Shown here: positions 33,723 to 41,955 of the stretch, one piece after another
Numbering within the stretch: position 1 is the first letter of the stretch
Layout of the letters: the number at the start of each line of letters is the position of its first letter
Source of the DNA: Bacteroidaceae bacterium
GTDB lineage: Bacteria > Bacteroidota > Bacteroidia > Bacteroidales > Bacteroidaceae
DNA length: 64,000 nt
Reading direction: 5' to 3'
Assembly: GCA_024401275.1 (NCBI GenBank)
Contig: JAKSLJ010000010.1
Span: forward strand, 1 to 64,000
Translations under genes and position numbers: made by a program
The notes under the pieces: model-generated
The model's database searches: none
What the model saw: the letters and a program-made list of their open reading frames with translations, nothing else
What the model was told of the DNA's origin: nothing

Positions 33723-34027
33723 CAGTCCCTTACTACCCTACCCTTTTCGTCAAACTTTACTCCCTCTTCTTCCAACATCATTCTTTTCCGCTGTATCTCT
33801 GGTCCTTCTGTCTGACCATAGAAGCCGCCGATAGAGCCGTCGCTTGCCACTACTCTATGGCATGGAACGACAGGCGCAAAAGGATTCTTGCGTAGTGCCT
33901 GACCAACAGCTTGCGCACAGCGACATCCTATCTGCTCCGCAATCTCGCCATAAGTGGCAACGCTGCCGCGAGGTATCTGACTTACAGCGTCATACACGCG
34001 CTGCTGGAAAGGAGTAATCTTTGGCAT
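33722..34027 (-). CDS. Methylated-DNA-cysteine methyltransferase family protein, copy 1
   Basis: 101 residues, only the C-terminal DNA-binding/catalytic domain of the Ogt/AGT family. The helix-turn-helix (VATYGEIAEQIGC) with arginine-finger-like region and the active-site PCHRV with Cys are intact, so it is not an alkyltransferase-like (ATL) Cys-replaced form. Repairs O6-alkylguanine, or at least binds it. A near twin with about nine differences lies at 38538-38846. Confidence 0.85.
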   Translation of the reverse strand: MPKITPFQQRVYDAVSQIPRGSVATYGEIAEQIGCRCAQAVGQALRKNPFAPVVPCHRVVASDGSIGGFYGQTEGPEIQRKRMMLEEEGVKFDEKGRVVRD

Positions 34028-34160
34028 ATTTTAATGTAATTTAATGTAAGATTTGCTATTTATTGTTTGTAATTGTCTGCGAAGGTACGATTAAGAGAGA
34101 GAAAAACAAAAAGAAATTACATTTCTTACCCTTTCTTTTCGTTTTTTACAAATAAATCAT

Positions 34161-34168
34161 TAACTTTG
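34161..34168 (+). promoter_or_regulatory. -7 element for the lipoprotein gene
   Basis: TAACTTTG, 49 bases before ATG 34217. The surrounding 40 bases are very similar to 49775-49815 upstream of the DUF4160 gene. Confidence 0.6.
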
Positions 34169-34216
34169 CACCGAAGATTCAAGAAAATACATAAAACAAA
34201 TATCACAAAAACGAAC

Positions 34217-36025
34217 ATGAAGAAACTATTTTCTTTTGCGCTTTTAATTGCTGCATCGGCAATTATCTGCCTCTCTTGCTCTGGCGATCACGACGGTGCA
34301 GAAAGCCCTGTGAAGCCAGTTGGTCCGTCAAGAGCACCTATGAGTTGGAAGCTCTATGACGGTAACTTCGTTACTGATCAGGACGTCATGGTGTCAAACG
34401 ACTCGTCTTCCATGAACGTCAGCAAGGCATTCATCGCACGACTATCAAAGAAAGAAACCATCGAGCAGGGTGACGTCATCTCACTCTTCAACCACGGTTA
34501 CCTCGACTATTTCGAAGTAGGCAAGACTGCTGAGAATGGCGAGCACTACGTTACTTGCAACGTAAAGAAAATTGGTCTTGAGAGAGCACTCGGAATCCTC
34601 AAGGTTGACATGGACAACGTGCACCTGAGCACTGAAGTTTACGCAGACAAGTCAAAGCCTAAGCGCGTGAACAACAGCGGCGAGACTGACGCCAACGGTA
34701 TCATCAACTACGATATGTACGTTGAGAAAAGCAGTGGTGAAACTGTCATTCACCCTTCTGCCATATTGGTTCCTGCTTACCGCGAAGGTGCCAATGCTGA
34801 TGATGAAGATGCTGTTGCGCCAGACGGTTTCGTAGGTTGCTACATCGGTCAGGCAGACGACCTTGACGTTGCTAATGGTTGGTTCAGTAATGTTATCAGT
34901 GCAGTAAAGAAAGTGACCAATGTGGTTATTGCGCCTGTAAAGACAGTCGTGAAAGTCGCTGCTGACACTGCTGAATTGCTTGGAAAGCTGGCTTTCGGCG
35001 GTGATTATACCAAAGAATACAAGGTCATTGATATCAACCACGAGTTCACCGGACACAGATGGGACCTTGTAGAAGGCGTAGAATCTTTGGTTAAAGATGA
35101 CAATGCCGATAAGGACGGTGACAAGGACAAGGACGACAAGGACGACGATAAGGATGATGACAAGGACAACGACAATAGCCCATGGACAAAGGAGGAGTGG
35201 GAAAAAGAAGTCAAGGCTAAGGCTTACGTCACTCTCAATGGTCATGCCAATGCTCATGCCGGCGCAAGAATAGACCTTGTCTTGAAGCCTGCCTCTGTAG
35301 AGAAGTTCTCAGTATCGGCATTTGCTGATGCAGACATTGATGTTAAGGCAAAGCTGGAATTGGGAGTTGCAGCAGAAGCTTCACGCCCTGTAGTATTGCA
35401 CAGATTCCCATGCAAGGAGCTTATGTTTGATATCGGTCCTGTACCAGTGCTTATCGTAATCTATCCTGAGATTATCTGGAACACATCGTTCAAGGGTGAG
35501 ATTCTCGCATACGCAGAAGCGAGCGTGAACTACAAGATGAATTACGTGGCAACAATGCAGTTCCTTCCTGAATTCAAGACATACGTTGACCCTAAGCAGG
35601 AGCCTACAGGCGATGCCTCACTCGACAAGTTCGGTTTCAAGGGTAATATTGATCTCAGAACAGGTGTCTATTTCCGCTCAGCATGGCATCTCTATGGCGT
35701 AGCTGGTCCTGTGTTCGACATCGGTTGCTCGGTTAGTGCCGAAGGCGATTTTGATGCGTTCAAGGAAAAGGACAAGGCTCCAGTAGGACATGCTCACGCT
35801 GAACTGAACATCAATATTGGCGATATTCAAGCTTCAGGTCAAATCTCATTCCCTCCACTCCAGGACTACAGCAAGTGGCTCTACGAGAAGCTTACATGGA
35901 AGACTGACAACCTGATTGACGTTCCACCTCTTTATGTAAAACATCTCTATGAAGGAGATTGGGGCGACGACATTGACGACAATAATGAAGTGAAGAAGAT
36001 GGTTTATCCTCCTCTCATGCAATAA
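34217..36025 (+). CDS. Large predicted lipoprotein of unknown function
   Basis: 602 residues from ATG 34217; the promoter just upstream makes the in-frame start at 34073 unlikely. A lipoprotein signal ends at Cys21 (ICLSC). A long Asp/Lys repeat (DKDGDKDKDDKDDDKDDDK) fills about 293-325 and could bind calcium or act as a charged spacer. The C-terminal half is beta-rich with aromatic strands. No family recognised. It shares the mature N-terminal DHDG motif with the adjacent C13 peptidase lipoprotein, and both sit between the two ogt copies, so they probably form a pair. Confidence 0.7.
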   Translation: MKKLFSFALLIAASAIICLSCSGDHDGAESPVKPVGPSRAPMSWKLYDGNFVTDQDVMVSNDSSSMNVSKAFIARLSKKETIEQGDVISLFNHGYLDYFEVGKTAENGEHYVTCNVKKIGLERALGILKVDMDNVHLSTEVYADKSKPKRVNNSGETDANGIINYDMYVEKSSGETVIHPSAILVPAYREGANADDEDAVAPDGFVGCYIGQADDLDVANGWFSNVISAVKKVTNVVIAPVKTVVKVAADTAELLGKLAFGGDYTKEYKVIDINHEFTGHRWDLVEGVESLVKDDNADKDGDKDKDDKDDDKDDDKDNDNSPWTKEEWEKEVKAKAYVTLNGHANAHAGARIDLVLKPASVEKFSVSAFADADIDVKAKLELGVAAEASRPVVLHRFPCKELMFDIGPVPVLIVIYPEIIWNTSFKGEILAYAEASVNYKMNYVATMQFLPEFKTYVDPKQEPTGDASLDKFGFKGNIDLRTGVYFRSAWHLYGVAGPVFDIGCSVSAEGDFDAFKEKDKAPVGHAHAELNINIGDIQASGQISFPPLQDYSKWLYEKLTWKTDNLIDVPPLYVKHLYEGDWGDDIDDNNEVKKMVYPPLMQ

Positions 36026-36077
36026 GTTACTGTTCAAAAACAACTATGTTCACTTACATAAGTAATTTCTGAAACCA

Positions 36078-38504
36078 TTGAAAACATCGAAACTATATAT
36101 ACCGACGACACCGCTAATTTGGCTGGTGTCGTTGGTTTTTGCATTAACCTCTTGTGTTGACCACGATGGATCCGATGCGGACAATCCTGTTATCGACCCT
36201 ACCACGGCAGAAGAATCCTGCATACTTATCTACAGTTCGGCTGCCGACCTAGCGCTGAAACAGAAAGTGGCAGACTTCGCGCTCAGCGAGTTCAACAAGG
36301 CGCAGCAGAACCTCAAGCACAAAGTGAAGTTCACGTTCCGCTTTGTGGATGTTGATGAGCAGAACTTCGACGGTGCTGCTTCCAACTACTTGCTGAGTGG
36401 CAAATATTCGTGCATCGTTGGTCCTGACGATAATACTCCTGACAAGGCCGTCTCGCTCCTGAACACAGCAAACAACTGTTTCCGAAACAACGCAAAGGCC
36501 CCAGGCATAATCATTCCTTCGCTCACATCTACCGACGGCATTCGCTTGGCGAATGATATGCCTTTCGTGCGCATTCTTACTCCAGCCGGAGGAAACATGC
36601 TGTACGATGCGATGAAGACAATGTCGCTTTTGACGTATTCGCCATACATCTTCCTGCTCTACTCCGATGAGGAAAATGGTGCTACCTACAGCCGTTTCTT
36701 CGAATCATACGCTGCGGAATTTGGCTATTCATGGGTAGGCCAGGCAAATGAAACTGCCGAAGCAAACGGTTATGTCAAGGTGAAGGCGAACATCAGTCGT
36801 GACGATCTTGAGAAGAAGATCATGAATAAATACCACGAGTTCTGCGACCAACTGCAGCTGAAGGGCGACTCTGTGAGGTTCTTCAACTTTGTGGTAACTA
36901 CCAGCAATCCAGAACATGGCTTGCTGATTGATAGCCTTCGAAACGAAATGTCAAAGGAGAATCCAGCTTTCAGAGATACGGACATTACCCTTCTAAGCAG
37001 ACAGAACGCGTTGAATCATGCAGACAAATACCATGACGCAATATCCATCTCGCTGTCAGCAGCACCTACAAACACAGACTTCGCCAATGAGTTCAAGAAG
37101 CGCTTCGGAAAATATCCCGTCCAAGGAGAAGCCCACTTCTATGACGCCGTACTCATGTCTCTCTATACCGAATATACCCGTCTGTATCAAGCTAAGGTGC
37201 ACGAGGCAGGAGAGGATGTATGGTCGGGTAACGCTGCTCTCGCCGCCATCCTTGGCGGTAAGGAGGATGTGGGAACAAGCTGGAACAGCGAAGGCATCCA
37301 GAAATTCCTTACCAGATGTCAGAATCAGGACATCGTTAAGCTGAGAGGAGCATCGTCTGAATGGAATTTCATTGAGCTCGACAATTTCACTTCTGCCCAC
37401 AATGGCTACTACAGCCTGAACTATATGTACAAACCAGAAACCCAAAAGAAGGACAAGACAGTTCCGGACGTTTGGGCTTCCACGGAAACAACCGTAAACG
37501 AGTGGTACGGCAACATTTCAGACACAGAAGACACCTGGGAACCGGAAGCGGCTGATATAGAGACGGCAGTTGTTGACCTTGACCGCAACATCTCCAAGGA
37601 TGTGCAGAATCGCTGGGCACTGCTCGTTGCCGGCACAAAGGCTACGGAAAACGGTGTATGGGGCGAAAACTACCGTCATCAGGCAGATGTGTGGAACGTC
37701 TATCACATGCTCCGCAACCATGGCTACGAAAAGAATCATATCATCGTCGTTACAGAGGATGACATCTTCAAAGTCCAGCTCTATCCAGAGTATGGCGATC
37801 AGAAAGTGATAAAGCGTGGCCCAGGCGAATCCGACGAAAATATCTACGAGACAATCCCTTCCCACTACCAGCTGAGTAATATCACCCAGAGCGACCTCAT
37901 CGACATCATCAGCGGAAACAAGAGCGAACGACTGCCTTACGTGATAGAATCTACCGACCACGACAACGTCTTCATCTACTGGAGCGGTCACGGCAACAGC
38001 AAGGGACAGCTTCGTTGGGACGGCAAGGACTCTGAGGCAGGCGGTGAGCACAGCCAGAAGTTCACTCCTGACCACATGCACAATGCCCTCAACAGAATGA
38101 GGGAATACACCTCTATTTCAAACGATGAGTCAATAGTCAGCGGCTACAAATACCGCCGCCTCATGATGGTCGTTGAAGCATGTCACAGCGGAAAGTTCAT
38201 AACCTCATTGCCTCAGTGCAAGGGCATGTTCTTCATGTCGGCAGCAGAAGGCGAGGAAAGCTCGTGGGCAGACAACAGCAACCTTATTCAAATAGACTTT
38301 AATGGTAAAAGCCAAATAATCCACCGTTTTGATTACTTCACTGCACAGTTTGTGAAACTCGTGGAATCAGAACCTACCATTACGCTCAGCAAGCTTTTTG
38401 AGAGGTTGTATAACAGTGTAACGGAATCGCATCCACAAATCTATAATGTCGTAAACTACGGTAGCCTCCAGCATCTTTCCTTCACGGATTTCCGCACACA
38501 GTAA
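36078..38504 (+). CDS. Lipoprotein with PBP-like N-terminal domain fused to a legumain/C13-type caspase-like peptidase
   Basis: 808 residues from a TTG start at 36078 (no ATG fits the signal peptide). Lipobox Cys26 (ALTSC). Residues about 45-400 look like a type 1 periplasmic-binding-protein fold (ILIYSSAADLALKQKVADFA; YSCIVGPDDN; PSLTSTDGIRLANDMPFVRI). From about 510 a clan CD peptidase begins: RWALLVAGT, NYRHQADVWNVYHMLRNHGY and VVTEDDI match legumain almost word for word. The catalytic His lies in YWSGHG (about 632-637) and the catalytic Cys in EACHSGKF (about 700). Legumains cut after Asn/Asp. The fusion suggests ligand-gated proteolysis at the cell surface or in the periplasm. Confidence 0.8.
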   Translation: MKTSKLYIPTTPLIWLVSLVFALTSCVDHDGSDADNPVIDPTTAEESCILIYSSAADLALKQKVADFALSEFNKAQQNLKHKVKFTFRFVDVDEQNFDGAASNYLLSGKYSCIVGPDDNTPDKAVSLLNTANNCFRNNAKAPGIIIPSLTSTDGIRLANDMPFVRILTPAGGNMLYDAMKTMSLLTYSPYIFLLYSDEENGATYSRFFESYAAEFGYSWVGQANETAEANGYVKVKANISRDDLEKKIMNKYHEFCDQLQLKGDSVRFFNFVVTTSNPEHGLLIDSLRNEMSKENPAFRDTDITLLSRQNALNHADKYHDAISISLSAAPTNTDFANEFKKRFGKYPVQGEAHFYDAVLMSLYTEYTRLYQAKVHEAGEDVWSGNAALAAILGGKEDVGTSWNSEGIQKFLTRCQNQDIVKLRGASSEWNFIELDNFTSAHNGYYSLNYMYKPETQKKDKTVPDVWASTETTVNEWYGNISDTEDTWEPEAADIETAVVDLDRNISKDVQNRWALLVAGTKATENGVWGENYRHQADVWNVYHMLRNHGYEKNHIIVVTEDDIFKVQLYPEYGDQKVIKRGPGESDENIYETIPSHYQLSNITQSDLIDIISGNKSERLPYVIESTDHDNVFIYWSGHGNSKGQLRWDGKDSEAGGEHSQKFTPDHMHNALNRMREYTSISNDESIVSGYKYRRLMMVVEACHSGKFITSLPQCKGMFFMSAAEGEESSWADNSNLIQIDFNGKSQIIHRFDYFTAQFVKLVESEPTITLSKLFERLYNSVTESHPQIYNVVNYGSLQHLSFTDFRTQ

Positions 38505-38537
38505 TTTCTAGCCGTTAGACTATAAAATAGGATTCAG

Positions 38538-38846
38538 CTATCTGTTCCTTATTACCCTACCCTTTTCGTCAAACTCCACTCCCTCGTCTTCCAGCATCAT
38601 TCGTTTGCGCTCTATCTCAGGACCTTCCGTCTGACCATAGAAACCACCAATAGAGCCATCGCTTGCCACCACCCTATGGCATGGAACAACGGGAGCAAAC
38701 GGATTCTTCCGAAGTGCCTGGCCAACAGCCTGAGCACTTCGGCATCCTATCTGTTCTGCAATCTCACCGTATGTGGCGACACTACCAAGAGGTATCTTGC
38801 TGACAGCATCATACACCCGCTTCTGGAAAGGAGTAATCTTCGGCAT
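38538..38846 (-). CDS. Methylated-DNA-cysteine methyltransferase family protein, copy 2
   Basis: 102 residues from ATG 38846. Near twin of 33722-34027 (about nine changes in 101 positions by eye), with PCHRV intact. Both copies point the same way and bracket the lipoprotein/C13 peptidase pair, so the region looks like a segmental duplication or an insertion flanked by duplicated DNA. Confidence 0.85.
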   Translation of the reverse strand: MPKITPFQKRVYDAVSKIPLGSVATYGEIAEQIGCRSAQAVGQALRKNPFAPVVPCHRVVASDGSIGGFYGQTEGPEIERKRMMLEDEGVEFDEKGRVIRNR

Positions 38847-38848
38847 AT

Positions 38849-40117
38849 TTAATACCAAACATACCAACTATCCTCGCCTACGCATTCAAACTTATTTCCC
38901 TTCTGCACAAGATGATAGAAGCTTCGGCTTTCAGGTGCCGGATGATGGAGGAAGAGTTCGATATTTCCATGCTCATCACGCACTACAGAGAGTAGTTCTG
39001 GGATACCATAGTTACCATCGTCATCAACATTCCAAACGCTTTGGCTTGTATCGCCATCCACTTCCTGGGTAATAGTATAAGAGCAAACCTCCTTGCCGTT
39101 CTTAAGCCAAGAGAAAACGACATGAGCCTTCTTGTTCTTAACGGCAAATTCAGTGATGATGAGCTTCTCGTTGCTATTAGCCAACTTACCGACCTCGTAG
39201 CTATACTTCACCTTCTTGCCATACTTTGCAGCCATAGCCTGTTTAAAGTCTGCTGGTGCAGGAGTTTCCTTTTCGCCAAACATCCAACGGCTGAAAGCAA
39301 GGAACTCATGGGTTCCAACATAGCTATTGTCTGCAAGAACCACTTGTGCGCAAGACCACATATTGCCCTTGAACATTGTTTCCACGTTATTGTCGTCAAG
39401 CAAGTTGTAGATACCTCCACGCACTTTGGAGGTTTCTGCCGAAAAGCAAGCCATGGCATTCTCATTGCTCATATTTGCCCACTCACGGAAGAAAATTCCA
39501 TTGTGATTATACTTATGGATTGCCCACTGATAAGAAGCCACTACATCATCAGGATTTTCGTATGGAAGATAGAAAGTTGACATCGCTTCTGTGCGCTTTT
39601 CCTTAGAATCTCCTTCGCTGTCAAAGAAACCTGTGAAGGCGTACTTCGGCTCGTTCTTTTTTATCTTAAGGTTAGGACATCCCCAGAAAGCACGCACCTC
39701 GATACGCGCCTTTGGATTGTAGTTGACAGTATGGAGCGAGCGGTTGTTGCGGAAAGCATCAGCACCGATGAGAGTCACACTAGGAGGAAGTGTAATGGAA
39801 GTGATATTGCCAATGTTATGAGCGTCAGCGGTTTTGTAGAAAGCCTCGCGACGAACGGTAGTTACCTTATAGGTCTTACCTTCGCAGGTGATATTTTCTG
39901 GAATGATAACATCGCCCATGTAAGCACCACCCTTTACAACTGCTAGCTCTTTTTCATTAAGAATCTCATAGAAATAGTCATTTGGGTCTTTAAGGGTATT
40001 TTTCATGTGCGAAATTGGAACTGCTTCATTCCATGTAGGCTCATCGCCCTTGACTGCCGATGCAGAAAGAGTAAAAAGGAGTGAAATAGCCGTTAAAAGA
40101 ATCTTGTTTGGTTTCAT
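38849..40117 (-). CDS. Secreted protein with BspA-like leucine-rich repeat segment
   Basis: 422 residues with signal peptide (cleavage after SASA, about residue 21). Residues about 85-150 carry a short LRR_5/BspA-type stretch (ITSITLPPSVTLIGADAFRN; LHTVNYNPKARIEVRAFWGC). The remaining C-terminal part is a mixed domain without a recognised family. BspA-type repeats mediate surface binding in oral and gut Bacteroidota, but here only about two repeats remain. Confidence 0.65.
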   Translation of the reverse strand: MKPNKILLTAISLLFTLSASAVKGDEPTWNEAVPISHMKNTLKDPNDYFYEILNEKELAVVKGGAYMGDVIIPENITCEGKTYKVTTVRREAFYKTADAHNIGNITSITLPPSVTLIGADAFRNNRSLHTVNYNPKARIEVRAFWGCPNLKIKKNEPKYAFTGFFDSEGDSKEKRTEAMSTFYLPYENPDDVVASYQWAIHKYNHNGIFFREWANMSNENAMACFSAETSKVRGGIYNLLDDNNVETMFKGNMWSCAQVVLADNSYVGTHEFLAFSRWMFGEKETPAPADFKQAMAAKYGKKVKYSYEVGKLANSNEKLIITEFAVKNKKAHVVFSWLKNGKEVCSYTITQEVDGDTSQSVWNVDDDGNYGIPELLSVVRDEHGNIELFLHHPAPESRSFYHLVQKGNKFECVGEDSWYVWY

Positions 40118-40160
40118 TATTTTAAGTGGTGTTTAGTTGTTTGGTTATTTGGTTAACGCA

Positions 40161-41480
40161 CTACCCTCTTGCAGCAGTTTCGTTGCGATGGACATTGCCA
40201 GGAACTTCCTCCCAGCCGTCAAGGTCTGTTATTGTTATGACATTGTTGACCTTGATTTGCTCTTGGAACACCTTTTCCTCGACATCTTTTTCGGCTATGG
40301 TATAGCTCTTGGTGTCGGCTCCTGTCATTGTAGCTTTCAAGAAAACAGCACTGTTTTGCAGCTGGAAATAATGATGTATATTGGAATCCACAACATTCTT
40401 CACAACATATCCGTCAGCAATCTCAAGTTTTTCACGATTACCTTGGGCTACTGCTACCGGGTCAAGAAGGTCTCCCACAACAACGAACACCACATAGCGA
40501 TTCCCACTAACCTCATAACCTTCGGTCTTGTCCGCCGTGTATCGTGCTATTACTTCGTCGTTGCCATCGCCATCGATGTCCTTCATCAGGACTTCATCAG
40601 GAAATGTTGTTTCTCCGCCAACAGCTTCCATCCACGCTTCGTTGAGATCAAAGAGCGAGAAAGTATGATTTGTGTTGAAATCTATTTCTTCATCAAAAGC
40701 TTTCTGCACATCTTCGCCTAAAGCTTCGTACGTTGCAATATATACGCCTTCAATATCTGCATTTGCGCCGAAGATGTCCGGATGTCTTGACTTGTAATTG
40801 GCACGCTTCACGAACACAGCATCTTCAAAGGCAAAAACATCGTAGCATATATCGCCATCCACAAGGAAATAGAAACGGTTATTGAAGATTTCAGCCATCT
40901 TGCCATGAGTTTCTGCTATGTTTGGAGTGACCTGACTAACATGATAAGCCACATTTTTGCAATAAGGATACAGTTCTATCATGCCGCCATACTCAGGCAT
41001 ATTCCTATTTCCAGAAGCGTATGAGAACTTATAGACACCACCGGCATTCTCAATGTCAAGAGGCTTGAAGAATGTCTTGTATTCGTCCAGATTCAACAGT
41101 TCTACCATGCCCTCACTCATTCCATATATCTTATCGCCTAATGTCCAGCAACCGCTCTCTATATCGCCGTCGGCATTTATCATGAAATGGAAATTGCCAC
41201 AAATCTTCGTGCCAAGAAATTCGCAAAGGCGGAACGAGCGGTATTTTCTTCCATCTATCGTTTCTTCTTCGCTATTTCCATACACTTTTATTCTTGCAAT
41301 CTTGCCGTTCTTGCGGTAATAAGTTGTCTGGCCCATCACTATTCCGTGATAGACATCTTCCTCAAGGTCAAGTCGGAAATCAATGTTATTGCCGAGTATT
41401 CCCCTTAAAGCATAGTACTTGTTTGCAGCATTCGCTGAAAGGGAAATAAGGAGAAGTAATAATAGAATAAGCTTTTTCAT
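40161..41480 (-). CDS. Secreted protein of unknown function
   Basis: 439 residues with signal peptide (cleavage after SANA, about residue 19). Mostly beta structure; DIDGDGNDEVIARY near the C-terminus resembles an FG-GAP/calcium-binding loop. It heads a minus-strand run of secreted proteins and shares the DGD-type motif with the protein at 44749-45417. Confidence 0.6.
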   Translation of the reverse strand: MKKLILLLLLLISLSANAANKYYALRGILGNNIDFRLDLEEDVYHGIVMGQTTYYRKNGKIARIKVYGNSEEETIDGRKYRSFRLCEFLGTKICGNFHFMINADGDIESGCWTLGDKIYGMSEGMVELLNLDEYKTFFKPLDIENAGGVYKFSYASGNRNMPEYGGMIELYPYCKNVAYHVSQVTPNIAETHGKMAEIFNNRFYFLVDGDICYDVFAFEDAVFVKRANYKSRHPDIFGANADIEGVYIATYEALGEDVQKAFDEEIDFNTNHTFSLFDLNEAWMEAVGGETTFPDEVLMKDIDGDGNDEVIARYTADKTEGYEVSGNRYVVFVVVGDLLDPVAVAQGNREKLEIADGYVVKNVVDSNIHHYFQLQNSAVFLKATMTGADTKSYTIAEKDVEEKVFQEQIKVNNVITITDLDGWEEVPGNVHRNETAARG

Positions 41481-41525
41481 AGTGTCATTTGTTTTTGGGT
41501 TTTTGGCTTTTGGTTTTTTGTTTTT

Positions 41526-41920
41526 GGCTATTAGCTCGCTTGGGTAGCAACTAAAAACTTAAAACTAAAAACTTAAAACCTCTTGTTGTTTTGGGTTTTC
41601 GGTTTTTGGTTTGGTTATTATATTTGGCACAGAATAATTTATGATAAAATTTATGGGCAATTCATGGAAAATTCATGTAGCGCCGCAGGCTTTATATTTT
41701 TTTTAACACGAATGACCATAAATTATCCACGAATTTATTCATAAATTAAGATTTATGCCTAATAGTATATAGTTTCCTTTGGTTTTTGGTTATTAGCTCG
41801 CTTGGGTAGCAACTAAAAACTTAAAACTAAAAACTTAAAACCTCTTGGTTTTCGGCTATTAGCTCGCTTGGGTAGCAACTAAAAACTTAAAACTTAAAAC
41901 TAAAAACTTAAAACCTCTTG
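41526..41920. repeat. Three copies of a 60-bp AT-rich repeat
   Basis: GCTCGCTTGGGTAGCAACTA followed by AAAAACTTAAAAC runs occurs at 41526-41587, 41789-41848 and 41854-41920. Between copies are TTTTGG-rich runs. Bases 41481-41955 contain no gene. Confidence 0.85.
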
Positions 41921-41955
41921 TTGTTTCGTGTTTATTATTTAGTGTTTAGCGTTTC

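Noticed and set aside
34073..34216. Longer start for the 602-residue lipoprotein
   Set aside because: It overlaps the promoter, and the signal peptide begins at 34217.
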